Shown here in pieces: positions 45,400 to 57,235 of a stretch of 64,000 nucleotides of DNA. Origin of the DNA: Adiantum capillus-veneris. Its lineage: Eukaryota > Streptophyta > Polypodiopsida > Polypodiales > Pteridaceae. Every line of letters starts with the position of its first letter. The stretch's first letter is position 1. The translations under genes and the position numbers were made by a program. A model generated the notes under the pieces. That model had not been told where the DNA came from, did no database searches, and saw nothing but the letters and a program-made list of their open reading frames with translations. Location of the stretch: the NCBI GenBank assembly GCA_014529385.2, contig CM043950.1, positions 155,418,045 through 155,482,044 on the forward strand, in the 5' to 3' direction.

Positions 45400-45585
45400 C
45401 GTCACTATAAGCGTCACTATACGTGTCGCAAAGATAACGTCGCTAGATGCATCTCTATTTGCGTCACTATATAGAGACGGATATAGAGACACATATAGCG
45501 ATGCAAATAGAGACGCATATAGAGATGCAAGTAGAGACGTTGCAAGTCCATAAATAGCGACGTATATAGCGACGCCCGATAATAA
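45400..45585. repeat. Left subterminal repeats of the CACTA element
   Basis: About nine exact CGTC[AGT]CTA or TAG[ACT]GACG words and several near matches within 190 bp. In En/Spm such subterminal motifs bind the element's TNPA protein; here the motif differs, and the binding role is inferred. Confidence 0.85.
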
Positions 45586-45842
45586 AAGAATTGGTGGCAG
45601 GGCATACATTACCCTGCCACCCCATCAACCATTTTGAACATAAAGTTTCCAAAATTAAGATGCAAAACTGACAAAAGTATATCGACGAAAGTGAACTAAC
45701 AAAAGTAATAAACTGACAAAATTATACACATTATAGGCAAAATCACTTGATTGTTAAGCTTTGATCAAAATGTACTTGCTATAACACAATTGTCATTATT
45801 GGAAATATACATTGTTGGCCCAACAAAATTGACATACACATG

Positions 45843-46184
45843 TCATCTCCTAATGCATGCTGTGAAAAATAAAACTAGTGTTATCTGGCTATGGTTACTT
45901 TGATGTCGACTAATCTGGCGTCTCATTGCATCCCGCTGTTGTGTGCTTTTCAATTGGTTATGCAACCATCTTAAACTCATGAATGTTGGTAGGCTCTCAA
46001 GACCCATTGGATAATGCATCGATGGTCGTCTTCCCCGTCTCCACTCGATTTGTGCAATCAAGAAACCATAGATCACACTGTAAACTACCTCAAATTCTTT
46101 AGCCATGTCAGATCCCCGCACACCTCGGTCTACAGGTGTACAGAGATCAGAGCCATCGGGTTTAATCTTGTCTTTATTGGTCAA
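45843..46184 (-). other. Open frame inside the CACTA element, unrecognised
   Basis: A 113-codon frame (MTNKDKIKPDGSDLCTPVDR...) with no family resemblance known to me. It may be captured sequence or chance. Confidence 0.25.
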
Positions 46185-46313
46185 TGCCTATATTTGTGGG
46201 TATGAGAAATCTACACACCCACGTCTACATGACACTGCATATAGTGGACAAAACCCCTTTGCCTCTTCTTCAACTCTAGCTATTCCCTTGTGTTACTTGA
46301 AGAGCTATGGCCA

Positions 46314-46698
46314 TAAGTGAAGCCACCGTTTTGTGGTGTGCGCAGTGCGAGAGTGCTCTCGCTTCTCTAGAGTGCTTTGAAAAAGAGTTTCTTTATTATA
46401 CTTCTTGCTCAACATCTCTTCATAGCAGCTCCTTGTTCAAGGGATTACTGTGCACATTGACATGCATGCGTCCATTTTGAGATATTGTGCCATTGAAATT
46501 TTTCCAAACTAATGCCACATCCATGGAGAGAAAGAGAAATAGAAAGAGAGAGAGAAAGATAGAGAAGGTAGAGAGAAGAGAGTAGAAAGTCACTTTTGAA
46601 CTCCATCTTTTTCTCATAAAGAAGTTCTTTTTCAAAGCACTCTACAGAAGCGGGAGCTCTCTTGCATTGCACACCCCACAAAACGGTGGATTCACTTA
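46314..46698. mobile_element. Fold-back/MITE-like inverted repeat nested in the CACTA element
   Basis: About 85-bp imperfect arms: the left arm starts TAAGTGAAGCCACCGTTTTG (46314) and the right arm is its diverged complement ending at 46698 (...CAAAACGGTGGATTCACTTA). The arms also share GAGTGCTTTGAAAAAGA. The roughly 215-bp centre is purine-rich. No clear target duplication. Confidence 0.7.
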
Positions 46699-46715
46699 CA
46701 AACATTGCTCTTTAC

Positions 46716-46775
46716 TTGCAACTTCACATGCGCAAACGGCTTGTTTGTGAGCCGTTTGCACATGTGAGCTTGCAA
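46716..46775. repeat. 26-bp stem hairpin
   Basis: Left arm 46716-46741 and right arm 46750-46775 are complementary with about three mismatches (core CAAACGGCT/AGCCGTTTG) around an 8-nt loop. Confidence 0.75.
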
Positions 46776-46842
46776 ACAACTACATACCTAAACTTGTGTG
46801 AGCTACATGCAAACCACCACAAACATAATTATAAACCTAACT

Positions 46843-47068
46843 CTAAATTTAAACCATAGTCCTGAAGCTAAACTTAAATATAGAAACTAAATCCAAAACC
46901 TAACCTTAAATCTAAACCTAAGCTCTAATCACTAACTATCTTTAAATATTCCTAACTATGCTCCAACCTTAGATATAGAGTTAAATCCTAAACCTAAACC
47001 CAAAGCTCTAATATTAAATCTAAACCTGAATTCTAATTTAAATATAAAAACTAAATCATAAACCTATG
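46843..47068. repeat. Degenerate telomere-like AAACCTA/TAAACCTAA stretch
   Basis: Many CTAAACCTAA and AAATCTAAACC words without a fixed period, resembling a decayed interstitial (AAACCCT)n tract. Confidence 0.5.
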
Positions 47069-47071
47069 ACT

Positions 47072-47188
47072 ATCTCTCTCTCTCTCTCTCTCTCTCTCTT
47101 TATCTATATATGTTTCTCTATTTCTCATTCTCTCTCTTTCTTTCTCCTTCTCTCTCTCAATGTATATGTGTTTGTGTCTACATGTGTG

Positions 47189-47236
<48 letters not shown>
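47072..47236. repeat. CT microsatellites
   Basis: (CT)n at about 47072-47100 and 47190-47234 separated by TATATGTTT and CTTTCTC sequence. The open frames running through here are artefacts of the repeat. Confidence 0.9.
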
Positions 47237-47237
<1 letters not shown>

Positions 47238-47659
47238 CTAAAGATATATTAGTTGAAAGAGCCATTGAGCTCGGGAGATCTAGACGTCCACGACATTGAT
47301 TGAGGCTCCATTAGAGGATCACGACAACTCTAGCGCGATATGGGAGATGCCTGTTACGTCTATTTACAAAGGCGGACATTGACAAAGCTCTTCATTGACC
47401 AATGCACTACTTTCTTAGACAACGCCTAATGTTGGAAATTGATGATGATGATGATTTTAGTCTCTCACTTCACTTCTATGTTTGTACCCAGACATTAGAT
47501 TAGATTCACAAGGAGTTTATTGGATTGGTCTCATAAGTCATTTTGGATTTTGAAGACGTTTAATATATCATTTCATTTCATTTCTCTCTCTCTCTCTCTT
47601 TACTTTCTTTATCTCTCTTTCTCTCTCTTTAACTTCTCTCTGGCTCTCTCTCAATGTGT

Positions 47660-47819
47660 GTGTGTTCTTTGTTTATGCATGTGTGTGTACTCTCTCTCTC
47701 TCTCACGCACACACACACATTGTGTGTATGTGTGTGTGCGAGAGAGAGAGAGAGAGAGGAAGGGCACATGAGGAAGAGGAGAGGGAGGGAGCATACTTGG
47801 CTCTCCCTCCTCTCCTTGT

Positions 47820-47907
<88 letters not shown>

Positions 47908-48540
47908 GCGCGGGAGGGAGAGAGAGAAGAGGGAGGGAGCATACCTGGCTCTCCCTCCTCTCCTCGTGTATGTGTGTGTGTGAGGGAGGGGGGGCAAGTA
48001 TACCTATTTTGCAGAAAGCACCGAAACTCAGATCTACATATCTGATCTTTTGGTGCTCTCAAATTATTTTTACAGGGTTGGCGTCGCTATGAGTGTTGCT
48101 ATAATCTTCGCTATGAGTGTCGTTATAATCTTCTCTATGAGTGTCGCTATAGGCGTCTCTATGAACGTCTCTATAGTCTTTGTTACATAGCAACGCTTAT
48201 AGTCTTTGTTACATACCAAGTTTGACCCCAACACAACTGAAAAGGTTCACCATAACAAACGCACCAACCAAGGCATCTCGGTCTTCAAAACTAAGGAGGC
48301 ATGTATAACACTTCTACAACAAGCATGACTCTTCAAGGGCACCACAGTATGGATAAACGAGGCCTTGACACGTGTCCAACTTTTCAAGTCAAAAAACAAG
48401 AACTCCAAAAGGTTTGAGATGCATAATCAGCCGACAAATGGGCCGTCTATCGAGGGGGAAAGGGAACATGAGAGAGAGGAGAGGGAGGGAGCATACCTGG
48501 CTCTCCCTCCTCTCCTCATGTGTGTGTGTGGGGGGGGGGG
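47660..48540. repeat. GT/GA microsatellites and three copies of a hairpin-like GA/CT block
   Basis: (GT)n at about 47815-47866 and (GA)n at about 47866-47903. A block GAGGGAGGGAGCATACYTGG followed by CTCTCCCTCCTCTCC (near-complementary arms) occurs at about 47776, 47928 and 48475. Confidence 0.85.
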
Positions 48541-48720
48541 GAGAGAGGGGGGTATGTATACCTATTTTGCATCAGATCTACAGATTTGATTTTTTGGTGA
48601 TCTCAAATTATTTTTACAAGGTTGACGTCGCTATAAGCGTCTCTATGAGCGTCGCTATAGGTGTCTCTATGAGCGTCTCTATAGTCTTTGTTACATAGCG
48701 ATGCTTGTAGCGACATTGAA
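47928..48720. repeat. Right subterminal repeats, duplicated block
   Basis: The block from the GA/CT hairpin through TATACCTATTTTGCA, CAAATTATTTTTACA and a cluster of CGTCNCTAT motifs ending TAGTCTTTGTTACATAGC is present twice (47928-48210 and 48473-48705). The CACTA element therefore has a doubled right subterminal region. Confidence 0.8.
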
Positions 48721-49040
48721 CTTTTTCCCATCTGAGCGTCGATACACTCAAGGAACTCTTGTAGTGAAATTTGCAAGTTTATCTTGTGTCACATAAGACA
48801 AATTGATCTCTTACTGAGAGTCTGTCCCTCACATAGTGATAATGCACCTCAATGTGCTTTGTGGAAACATAAAAAATTGGGTTCCTTGTTGCAACTGCCA
48901 ATGCATTGACTATTAGTGTAGATGATGTTGGCACTATTGTTCAACACACAAATCAGCCATAAGGTGTCTGAGCCATACACACTCAACCATAGATGTGAAG
49001 ACTACCATATACTCAGCTTCACAACTAGAAGGGTGTAATT

Positions 49041-50218
49041 ATGTTAACTTGTCATGCTTTTTGTGTTAGCTAGCATGTGCCAACAAGAACATATCGTTAG
49101 CATAAGGACAATATTTAGGGTGAGTATACGAAATTGTATATTTAAAATGAGTGGGGTGCAATCATGTAAGGTTGAGTGGTGGAACATTTTTCGAACTCAA
49201 ATTTTAACTTCGTGAGCCAAAGCTCCATTTTTCCATTCTCAACAGTCAATTTCGACGAGGACATTAGTGAGTGAAGTGTATTGATGAAGCACACAAGGAA
49301 GCAAGGCATGGGGGCAATAGGCAAGAGATGTGGGGGCTTTGCCAAGTAGCCAGACAATGTTGCCTGCATGTAGTCTTGGATCGGCTCCCCAATGAGCAGT
49401 GGATTTGCCATTCACAACCAAAGAGAGAGGGGCATTACATATGTAGATGGAATGTATTTTGTCAAATTCTACTCTCTTGATAATGTAACCTTTTGGTTTT
49501 TGCTAAGGTTACTATTGCATGTGTGCAATCTGATGGAGAAATTTTGTGTAATTGTGGAAGATTTCAATGTTGCTTATGGCCTCTCCATGACTGGTTTGGG
49601 AGCAGCTCAGTGATGTGGAATGGTTCTGTGGGTTCAAATAGACGAAGGATTCCAGAGAGTATCGCATTAAATGCAGTTGCATCCACATCAACATGTATGA
49701 GCAGGTGATGCAGTTACACTATAAGGTCTATGAAAAAGGGTCCATCAAACATGGAGATCAACTCCGCATTTGCAAAGGGATTTGTCGAAGAATTTAGTCA
49801 TTGATTGCAAGCAGTACATCCATGAAGCTCAATTGGGTTGAGTTTGTTGTGCCGTATTTGTAGGATCTTCAAGAGAAGGGCTACTACAAGGGCCATGTCA
49901 ACAAGGGGAGGATGCATAATTCCCATCATCAAGTTCCAAAACATGAGGATGAATCAATTGAAATGTGGGAGGACAACTCAGGCCGAGTAGGTATGAGCAA
50001 TAGGTCAGCTTCCAAGGGCACACCATTGTCTCATCGTAGCACTCAGCATGAGGCGGAAAGCCTTTCATTTTTTGGCTTGGAGGATTTGCAATGCATCCCA
50101 ACAATTGTCCTTCATTTGAGAGCACAATTGCAAGATACAGATCTACTTTACCTGCTCTATTCCCCAAAGCTTACAATGCTCTAGTGTATGTACATACACA
50201 AGCTGTCCCAAGCTCCCT
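49041..50218. other. Unassigned stretch
   Basis: Several frames of 60-90 codons, none recognised. The strand and the nature of the sequence are undecided. Confidence 0.35.
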
Positions 50219-50572
50219 GTCGAAGCCGACTGCTCCCCCTTAATTGCTTGCTTTGCCCAACTTGATTGAGGCTTGCACACAAGTCCTTTGGCTTCTCCAA
50301 TGCTATGCACTGTCTTCGATTTCTTATAGAGATCTCAAAGCTTCCAAAAAAAAAACTTTCAAGCTTGATTCCTACAAAGATTCCAAGCTTCCCCCTCGAA
50401 GCCAAGATGGGATGCGCGCGTCGGGGTATCGAGATCCGCCCAATCTCATCCGTGATCCGTGCCGGACCCACTCCGAACAACTCTGATTCGGTGCCGCAAA
50501 GCGTCGAGCTCCATAGGAACTCCGTTGCCACCAAGAGACCACCGCCGCCACGAAGCCGTAGCTCTGATACCA
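50219..50572 (-). other. Possible LTR-element leader with primer site
   Basis: Minus strand TGGTATCAGAGC at 50561-50572 (tRNA-Met site) followed by a 5' leader-like region. The matching LTR would lie at 50574 and beyond (plus-strand TGGTAAGTGCACATG...), but its other edge is lost in the LINE relic. No second LTR is found. Confidence 0.45.
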
Positions 50573-50809
50573 TTGGTAAGTGCACATGTGTGTGAATGCG
50601 TGCGTGCATGGAACGTGTGGGGAAGGGCAAGAGCACCAGATGGTTTGGGTGGAGTAACCTTAGGAACCATAAGTAAGGAGCTGCTTATTCTTCATATAGA
50701 AAGAATAAGGGTATGTATACATGTGGGTGGGCGATCATACACCAAACGTCTAGCCCCGGGCAAAGGTGCAACGCCTTTACCCCAACAAAATTTACTTAAG
50801 GATCTATCG

Positions 50810-51540
50810 AGAAGTATGGATGCCCCTATTTCAGAGGGGCATATGAGAGGGACCATCAAGACTTTTAAAGATGGAAAATCTCCAGGAATAGATGGTATTC
50901 CTAATGAGTTCTAATAAGCTTACCAGTGTTTCATCATCCTCTACCTTCTCAAAGTCTGGCTACAGTCTGGTAGGCTAGGAGCTCTTCCTTCCAAAATAAT
51001 CAATGTGGTCATTAAATTAATCGATAAAAGGGGACCCAAGGAGGATCTTCCTAACTAGAGACCTATCTCTTGTCTGACTTTAATATACAAGATCTTTGCA
51101 TTATCCCAAGCTAGAAGGATCAGTCCATTCATGGAAAAAATTATCCTCCAGGAACAAAAAGGCTTCATCAGTGGAGATAGATTTTAGATGCTATAATCAT
51201 TTTATGGGAAGCCAATAGGCCTGTTATTGAATCACTATAGGAATTTACTTTTTCTAAATTGACTTTGATAATGCCTATGATGCAATGTAATGGGAGTTCA
51301 TTCTTCAATCTTTAGCTATTATTGGTTTTGCTAGAAAATTCATCAAATTTGTGCATGTGATTTTTGGAAATGCATAGCAAAAAATATCAGTAAATGGAGA
51401 GCTAACTAACAATATTCATCCTCCTAGATCTATAATGCAAAGATGCCCCTTAGCCTCTTTACTCTTTGCTATAACATCTAATGCTCTAGGATTTCTAGTT
51501 CACAATGGGCTAATTGTACATGACCATAAGGTGTTGAGTT
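50810..51540 (+). pseudogene. LINE reverse transcriptase relic
   Basis: Recognisable non-LTR RT segments in order with many stops: TIKTFKDGKSPGIDGIPNEF, RPISCLTLIYKIFALSQARR, EQKGFISGDR, then FDNAYDA and RCPLASLLFAITSNALGFLV. The catalytic ADD box is not readable. It is a different subfamily from the LINE at 57812. Confidence 0.8.
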
Positions 51541-51879
51541 GATGCTCCTTTGTTCTAGGTTCTTGTTTTAGTCACAAGCTCGGGGAGGTCACCTAATAAT
51601 TATGTAACCTATCATGTGAGTTCAACAAAAGGGTATTTAAAGTTCTTGAAACTTACAAAAATATTTATACAAAAGGGTATTATTTTTTTAAATTTGAAAA
51701 AAACTTACAAATTTTAAAAGAAAAGGGTACATTATATTTTTAACAAAATTCACAAATAATGGATTTTATAAACATGTCTTGAACGCACGTGATATGGTGG
51801 TTTTACACATAGTGAACCCCTAGAGGTCACAAGCTAGTGAAATACAAACATTGCAGTAAGGACAAAGAAACAAGAAATT
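51541..51879. other. AT-rich stretch
   Basis: Poly-A/T patches (51660-51770); could include the LINE 3' end. Nothing else recognised. Confidence 0.35.
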
Positions 51880-54800
51880 CGTAAACATAGTTTTCTATTT
51901 GGGAGAAGTACTGATTGTCCCTCTTGCAATTTTGGGACATGGGTTGAAGTTTGAGATGCGACATCTTGGTCAATTCCATCATCAAATGACACACTCTTGT
52001 ATATGTTTTCATATTTCTCCGAGTGGACAATCTTGACTTTTTATCGAATCCAAGGATAGAGTCCATGGGAAAGCCTATGGCTATTACAAGATGGGAGTAG
52101 AGCATCATTAGAGGTCTGATCCAATAGGGTATATGTATCAATCTTTCCTTGTTGTAACATCCTTGTGTCGTAAGTAGATGTGGTCATAGACTCAATCTTG
52201 CACCACTTTATGTCGACACATGAATGGTCGCCCCAAAATGACATCAAAGTTGTAACTTGTTTCAAAATCCACTAATGTAAAGGTATGCCTGTACTCCAAT
52301 CCACATGAGGATACTATGATATGTTCTAGCATACCCAAAGTTCTTTCTACAAACTCGTCTGCAAATTGTAATTTCATTCGTGTCTTCTTGAGAGTTGGTC
52401 TCTCCCATTTTTCCAAAATTTCTTTGGTGGCAATGGCCACTCCAGCCCCACTATCAAGTATAGCAAGTGTTTTCACTCCTTTGTGTCCTAGCAGCAAGGT
52501 GGTGTTCCCTTCTTCTCCTTCACAGTAATCTCCCACCTTGTTTACAGGCACATGTTCACTCTTGGTTTCTCTGGTGGAGTTTTACCCATTTGTTCATCTA
52601 AGGGAATGTCTCGATGAGGAATTTTCAATCCTGTCTTCTATAGATATTTGCTCAGTTCTTCCCATAGATGTGGTTTAATTTTCAACAATTCTAAGAGATA
52701 AAGTGTGCATTGTATGGAAGAAGATATCAATTTGTGCCAGGTTTTGGTATCCTTCATTTTGGTGTGGCTTTCTATTAAGAAGGTACCACTCTAACCTAAT
52801 ATTTCATTTTATGTTCTTTTATGAAATCTAGCAAAGTCCATAGAGAGTGCGGTTTACTCTCTTCAAATGCTATAGACCTATTATCTCTGTATAAAGATTG
52901 TATTTCCCTTGGGATTAAATTCATGATCCATGTTGATCTCAGGGATAGGTGCTAACTGTAAAATAGCACTACCATCTTTGCAGTTTTTTATTGTTTTCCA
53001 CAAGGATTGTGGCCATGGTTCTTCCACTTCTAAAATAGGTTGTATTTCTAAAGACTTGGTCTCATCTGTAATGTTTGCAACCACTCTCATATTCAATGGA
53101 ATTTCATTCCCTCATTTAGTTAGTTTGCCCAAGTTTTTTTTCTTTTAGTGTGCTTTTTTCCTCTTGTTTTGGCACATGCACTACTTGCTCAGGGATTGTC
53201 AATGTTTCTAGCTGCATTAGAGCTTGAGTTGTCTCTACGAGCCTTCTACACATTTCCATTCGTTTGATTTCAATTTTAGGATGCAGATAGGTCAACAATC
53301 TTTGTTCTAGTATTTTGATTTATTTTTAGCCTCGTCTCGCAGACTTGTAGCATGGCATCATCTAAGTGCTCGCTCACTCTCTCAATGTAGCTTGAACCAC
53401 CCGATAAGGTTTTTGACACTTCTTCTCCCTTGACCCTTCCTTTGTTATCTTACTCACACTTGAGTTGCTCCCTTGTTTGTTGAAGCTATGTCTCTAAAGC
53501 CATGTTTTCCTTAGCCTTTTTGCTTTTCTTTTGTCTCTTTTTTCTTTCCACAAATTTCTTCCAGTCCTCACTAATATGTTCTAATTTTTGTTTGAACATG
53601 AAATTTGCGTTCATCCTCAACGGTTGCATTTTGGGCAGCTTCTTAAGCTTCAGCTCGAGTCACCACATGTATAGGAATCGTCAATTCTACCTCATATCCA
53701 CTTGAAGAAGGCATCACTCCTACGAAGTTCATTGTTGCTTTTCCCTTGTTGTTTGGGTGTTTTGAACAATTAGGAATGAGGTGTGTAACACTACATTCTA
53801 AACAATATCCAAATATATCCACGTTCTTTGCTTGATGAGGAGAATTTCTTGGCCAATTATCACGTCCACACTCATAGCATGGTCCCACTTGATGTGTAGT
53901 TGGTGGTGAAGCTACTTGTTGTTCTTGTATGGTAAGAATGGTCTTTGATCCATACTCTTGATTGACTATAAACATCAATTTGTTCTCATCCATGGAGTAC
54001 TCATTTCTCATCGGTTATGGCACACATGCTAGTTGAATGTAGTTGACTACCAATCTACCATCAATTAGAAGAGGTGGTTGTTTCCCTAGCATACGTTGTG
54101 GTTTTGATTAAGTGTTACACCACGGGGTGGTTTTTGTCCTAGCATACTTTGTGGTGCTACCTTCACTTTCTCATTCTCTCTTTGCTTGAAAGCATAGACT
54201 TGTGACACCATGTTGTTGTGCTTGATCCCCCTTTCAGAGAACTCCTCTACAAATTTTCACAAAAAGTTGTTCTATGTGTGAAAAATCATCTATGTTCAAT
54301 GATTGAAACCACAGCAAGTTTGTTCCTTCCAATGTAATCCCATATTGTGTACGAAAATCCACAATCTGTTGAGCTCTCAAAACTTGTTTAAAGAGTGAGA
54401 CATGAGCATATGGATCCCTTGACCCATTGTACTTTATCTTGATGCATTTGGCTATTTGAAATGGTCTTAATTGTTGTGGTTCAATCACCCATCTAACCAA
54501 TCTAGGCTCTCTTGCAAAGAAATATCTCACTCTCTATTCTCGCCTTGGAGAAAATATTTCTTGGAGTCCTCTATGATATATACTCTGGCATCATTTTTTC
54601 TTGAAAATAAGTAGAGATCATAGTACCCTTGTATATATAACTTTTTAGGTCAATTGGATCCACAAGTCTGTACTCTCATCCATACTTATGTACCATCAAA
54701 ACTTACACTCCTTGGGTATATGTGAATGCGTAGAGGTTTTAAAGATCTGTCAGCTCTCGAGATCCTTGTTTGTGAATCTATACAAGCCCTCGTGAGCATA

Positions 54801-54990
54801 ATCCATCAAAACTCTCATGGATTCATTGATTTTGATGAATCTCATGTTGGGTTTGTTGATCTGAGGGGTACCTCTCCTCTAGGCCTTCTCCCAATCCAAG
54901 TATCAAAGGTGTTGCAATGTTTCTTGCGGCTTGCATGTCTTCATGTTGAGCAGGAAACCTTGGTGGCGGATAATTTGTCATGATAAAGGC
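51880..54990 (-). pseudogene. Decayed relative of element 2 (gag and protease)
   Basis: Collinear with 33.8-36.9 kb. Protease at 52551-52192: TLAILDSGAGVAIATKEILE and FDVILGRPFMCRHKVVQD (DSG retained). Linker near 53290 (RMEMCRRLVETTQALMQ). Zinc knuckle at about 53800 (CLECSVTHLIPNC). Capsid at 54530-54234 (IKYNGSRDPYAHVSLFKQVL, ITLEGTNLLWFQSL). N-terminal part at about 54740-54620 (YAFTYTQGV, EYRLVDP). No LTR, PBS, palindrome array or helicase fragment is found with this copy. Confidence 0.82.
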
Positions 54991-55190
54991 TCACTTAATA
55001 CTCTCAAATAGTCTTTGAAAAGCCGAAATTGGCTTTGCAATTGATCCCTTTTTGGCCCTGGTTAGGTCTCTCAAAGGTCAGGTCTTTGACACCCTTTGGC
55101 CTCTCGAAAGTGGTTTTGGGTATCCTAAAAGTTTGAAATTAGGAAACCTAGAAAAATTCAAATTTAAAACCAAAATTTAGCTTTTATTTT

Positions 55191-55416
55191 TGTTACCATG
55201 TACATGTGGTAGTGATGTGTGTGAACACACTAGGACCACCTAGGCATTTTTTCCCTCTTTAGGAGGTTTTCCCCCCATGCATTGTATATACGCCCATCAC
55301 TCTAGGGCTATCTATTTTTTCATTGCACACTAAGTAATATACTCTCTAGTGTGTGCCTTGAGCTTCCTTTGTCTTCTCCAAGCTGTGTGTGTTTTCCTGC
55401 AACCCTAATTCCAACA
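55191..55416 (+). repeat. 5' LTR of copia F (226 bp)
   Basis: TGTTACCATGTACATGTGG...AACCCTAATTCCAACA. TATATA at 55285-55290. Confidence 0.92.
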
Positions 55417-55418
55417 AT

Positions 55419-55430
55419 TGGTATCAGAGC
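55419..55430 (+). other. Primer binding site, copia F
   Basis: TGGTATCAGAGC, two bases after the LTR. Confidence 0.95.
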
Positions 55431-55780
55431 AGGTTGTGTCTTCTTGGGCTTTGTCACCAACAGCTTTAGCACATGCCTGTTCATGTTCTTCCATTTTAGT
55501 GAGCTTTGGCGAGCGTTCACACGTTGACAAAAATTTTGGGTAAGCTCGTAGAGCTTAGTCTGCTCATATTTTTATTCGGGCTCATTTCGGCCTCCGTTTC
55601 CACTACAGTCAGGTTTGCAAAGGCAATTTCATCATTTTGTGCATAATTTTTGTCAGTGCCAAATATTGCATAACAGGTCCCATGCAGTCTACTCATGTGG
55701 TGCTAGATAGCACGTGTTGGTCTCACTCAATTTCTCCTCATTTCGGGCAATTTTCACGTCAGTAGGTGCATGCATTTTCC

Positions 55781-57126
55781 ATGGCTGAGAACAACACAGA
55801 TGTGTTCAAGATGTTTGTTGTTGAGGACAGATTGGATGGGGACAATTACCCTATGTGGGCTTTACATGATGCAGCATGTTCTGTGTCAAAGGGCATCTGG
55901 AATATTGTGCAGGGCATTGATGTATGTCCTAGTTCTGAGGATGTTGGCGATGTTGAGGATGTGGCAGGTCTTGCTGCAAGGATTGCTGCTATTTGAGTTG
56001 GTTTGCCTACTGCAGAACAAGCTTGTTGGGATGTAAAGGATGCGCAGGCTCATGCATTGATTGTACTGTTGTCTGTGAAGTGCACCATTACTCCTCACAT
56101 TCGTTCAGCAAAATCTGCAAAACATGCTTGGGATATTCTGGCTTGTCTTTATGCAAGCCGCAATGAGGCAAAAATTACTTTACTGCGTAAAGAGCTGGAA
56201 TCGAAGGTTATGCATCAAGAAGATGATATGGACACTTTCCTTGCTGGTGTCAAGATATCAATGAGCAACTTATTTCTACAGGTGAAGTCATTTCACACAG
56301 TTTCCTTGTGCAAATTGTTCTTGATGCCTTACCATATTCTTACCAGACTTTTGCTAGTACTTGGAGACTTATGACCCAAGGAAATCCTGAAGTTGTCAAG
56401 TTTAATGCATTATGGACATTGTTGTTGCAAGAGTCACTTTCCAAAAAGAACAGGACTAGACAGTGTGCAGTTGAACAGGCTTTTATTGCTTCTCAAAAAA
56501 AGGGTGGTAACAGCAATGCAACCACTTCTTATGGTTCTACTGCGAGTGGAAAAACTTCTGTTCCCAATGCTTCTGCTGGCACCACTTTGTTTGGCAATTT
56601 TTTTGATAAGGGCAAAAAGAAGATGCATTGCCATTATTGTAAAGCTAATGATCACTTGATCAAGCAGTGTCCTAAGTTGAAGGCCAAAGAGGCTAAGAAG
56701 AAAGAGGGTGGTTCCACTGCAAATGTTGGTTCCACTACAAATGCAACCATTATTGAGTCTTATGTGAAAGGAGACTGTGATGCTCTTGTTGATGTAGAAT
56801 GGGCTTTTAGTGCAAAGTGCACTTACAATCCTGTTGTCCATGATGCATGCATCTCAGTTGCTACAGATTCACATGTGTGGTATTTTGACAGTGGAGCTAC
56901 AAAGCACATTACCTCACATCGTGAATTGTTCACCTGTCTCGAGTATGTCCCTCATGGGAATTCAGTCACTTGTGCCAACAATGCCTCTTATCCGGTTCAA
57001 GGAGTTGGAAAGATTGTGCTTAATGCTACAAATGTAGTTCTTTCACACTTGTTGATGCACTTTATATACCTGGGATCAAGAAGAATCTTTTGTCTGTATC
57101 TGTGCTTGCTAGACTTGGACTCATAG
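55781..57126 (+). pseudogene. Copia F Gag and protease
   Basis: Starts MAENNTDVFKMFVVEDRLDG at 55781, homologous to the start of copia C. A TGA at 55994, a frameshift near 56260 and another near 57030 break it. It includes UBN2-type gag (LRKELESKVMHQEDDMDTFL), a zinc knuckle CHYCKANDHLIKQC (about 56629-56670) and the protease motif WYFDSGATKHITS at about 56878-56916 with the catalytic Asp preserved. Confidence 0.88.
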
Positions 57127-57235
57127 TCAAATTTGTGGATGACAAATGTAAAGTTCATGATCTCAGTTTTGGTGATGAAATTGTTGCATCTTGCCTTTTG
57201 TGCCGTGGGCTGTATAAGCTCACTTTGTATGACAA

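Larger units (their letters stand above)
45329..48766. mobile_element. Non-autonomous CACTA (En/Spm-type) DNA transposon, 3438 bp
   Basis: Ends CACTACAAGAGGTTC and ...GGAACTCTTGTAGTG are imperfect terminal inverted repeats beginning CACTA, flanked by a 3-bp duplication AAA (45326-45328 and 48767-48769), the hallmark of the superfamily. Subterminal regions carry many short motifs (GCGTCNCTATA in both orientations). No transposase sequence is seen, so movement would need an autonomous partner. The interior holds an inverted-repeat unit, a hairpin, telomere-like words, microsatellites and a duplicated 3' block. Confidence 0.9.
45132..49040 (-). mobile_element. Copia relic E (LTR end and RNase H part), split by a CACTA element
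   Basis: 45132-45171 is the end of the copia-C-type LTR (...TATATGGTAACA) and 45172-45328 is the matching internal 3' end. After the CACTA insertion, 48770-49040 continues with the RNase H part, collinear with 23705-23965 of copia C (ATAATGCACCTCAATGTGCT, CCATACACACTCAACC). Heavily mutated. Confidence 0.85.

Noticed and set aside
45337-45652. Ser/Tyr/Ile-rich repeat protein on the minus strand in the CACTA end
   Set aside because: Produced by translating subterminal DNA repeats.
47051-48062. Several overlapping open frames of 60-129 codons on both strands
   Set aside because: They run through CT, GT and GA microsatellites and encode only SL/TH/ER repeats; artefacts.
49493-49640. SWIM-type zinc finger of a MULE/FAR1 transposase (VTIACVQSDGEILCNCGRFQ)
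   Set aside because: Only the CxC half is present; the CxH half needs an assumed indel and no other MULE domain is nearby.
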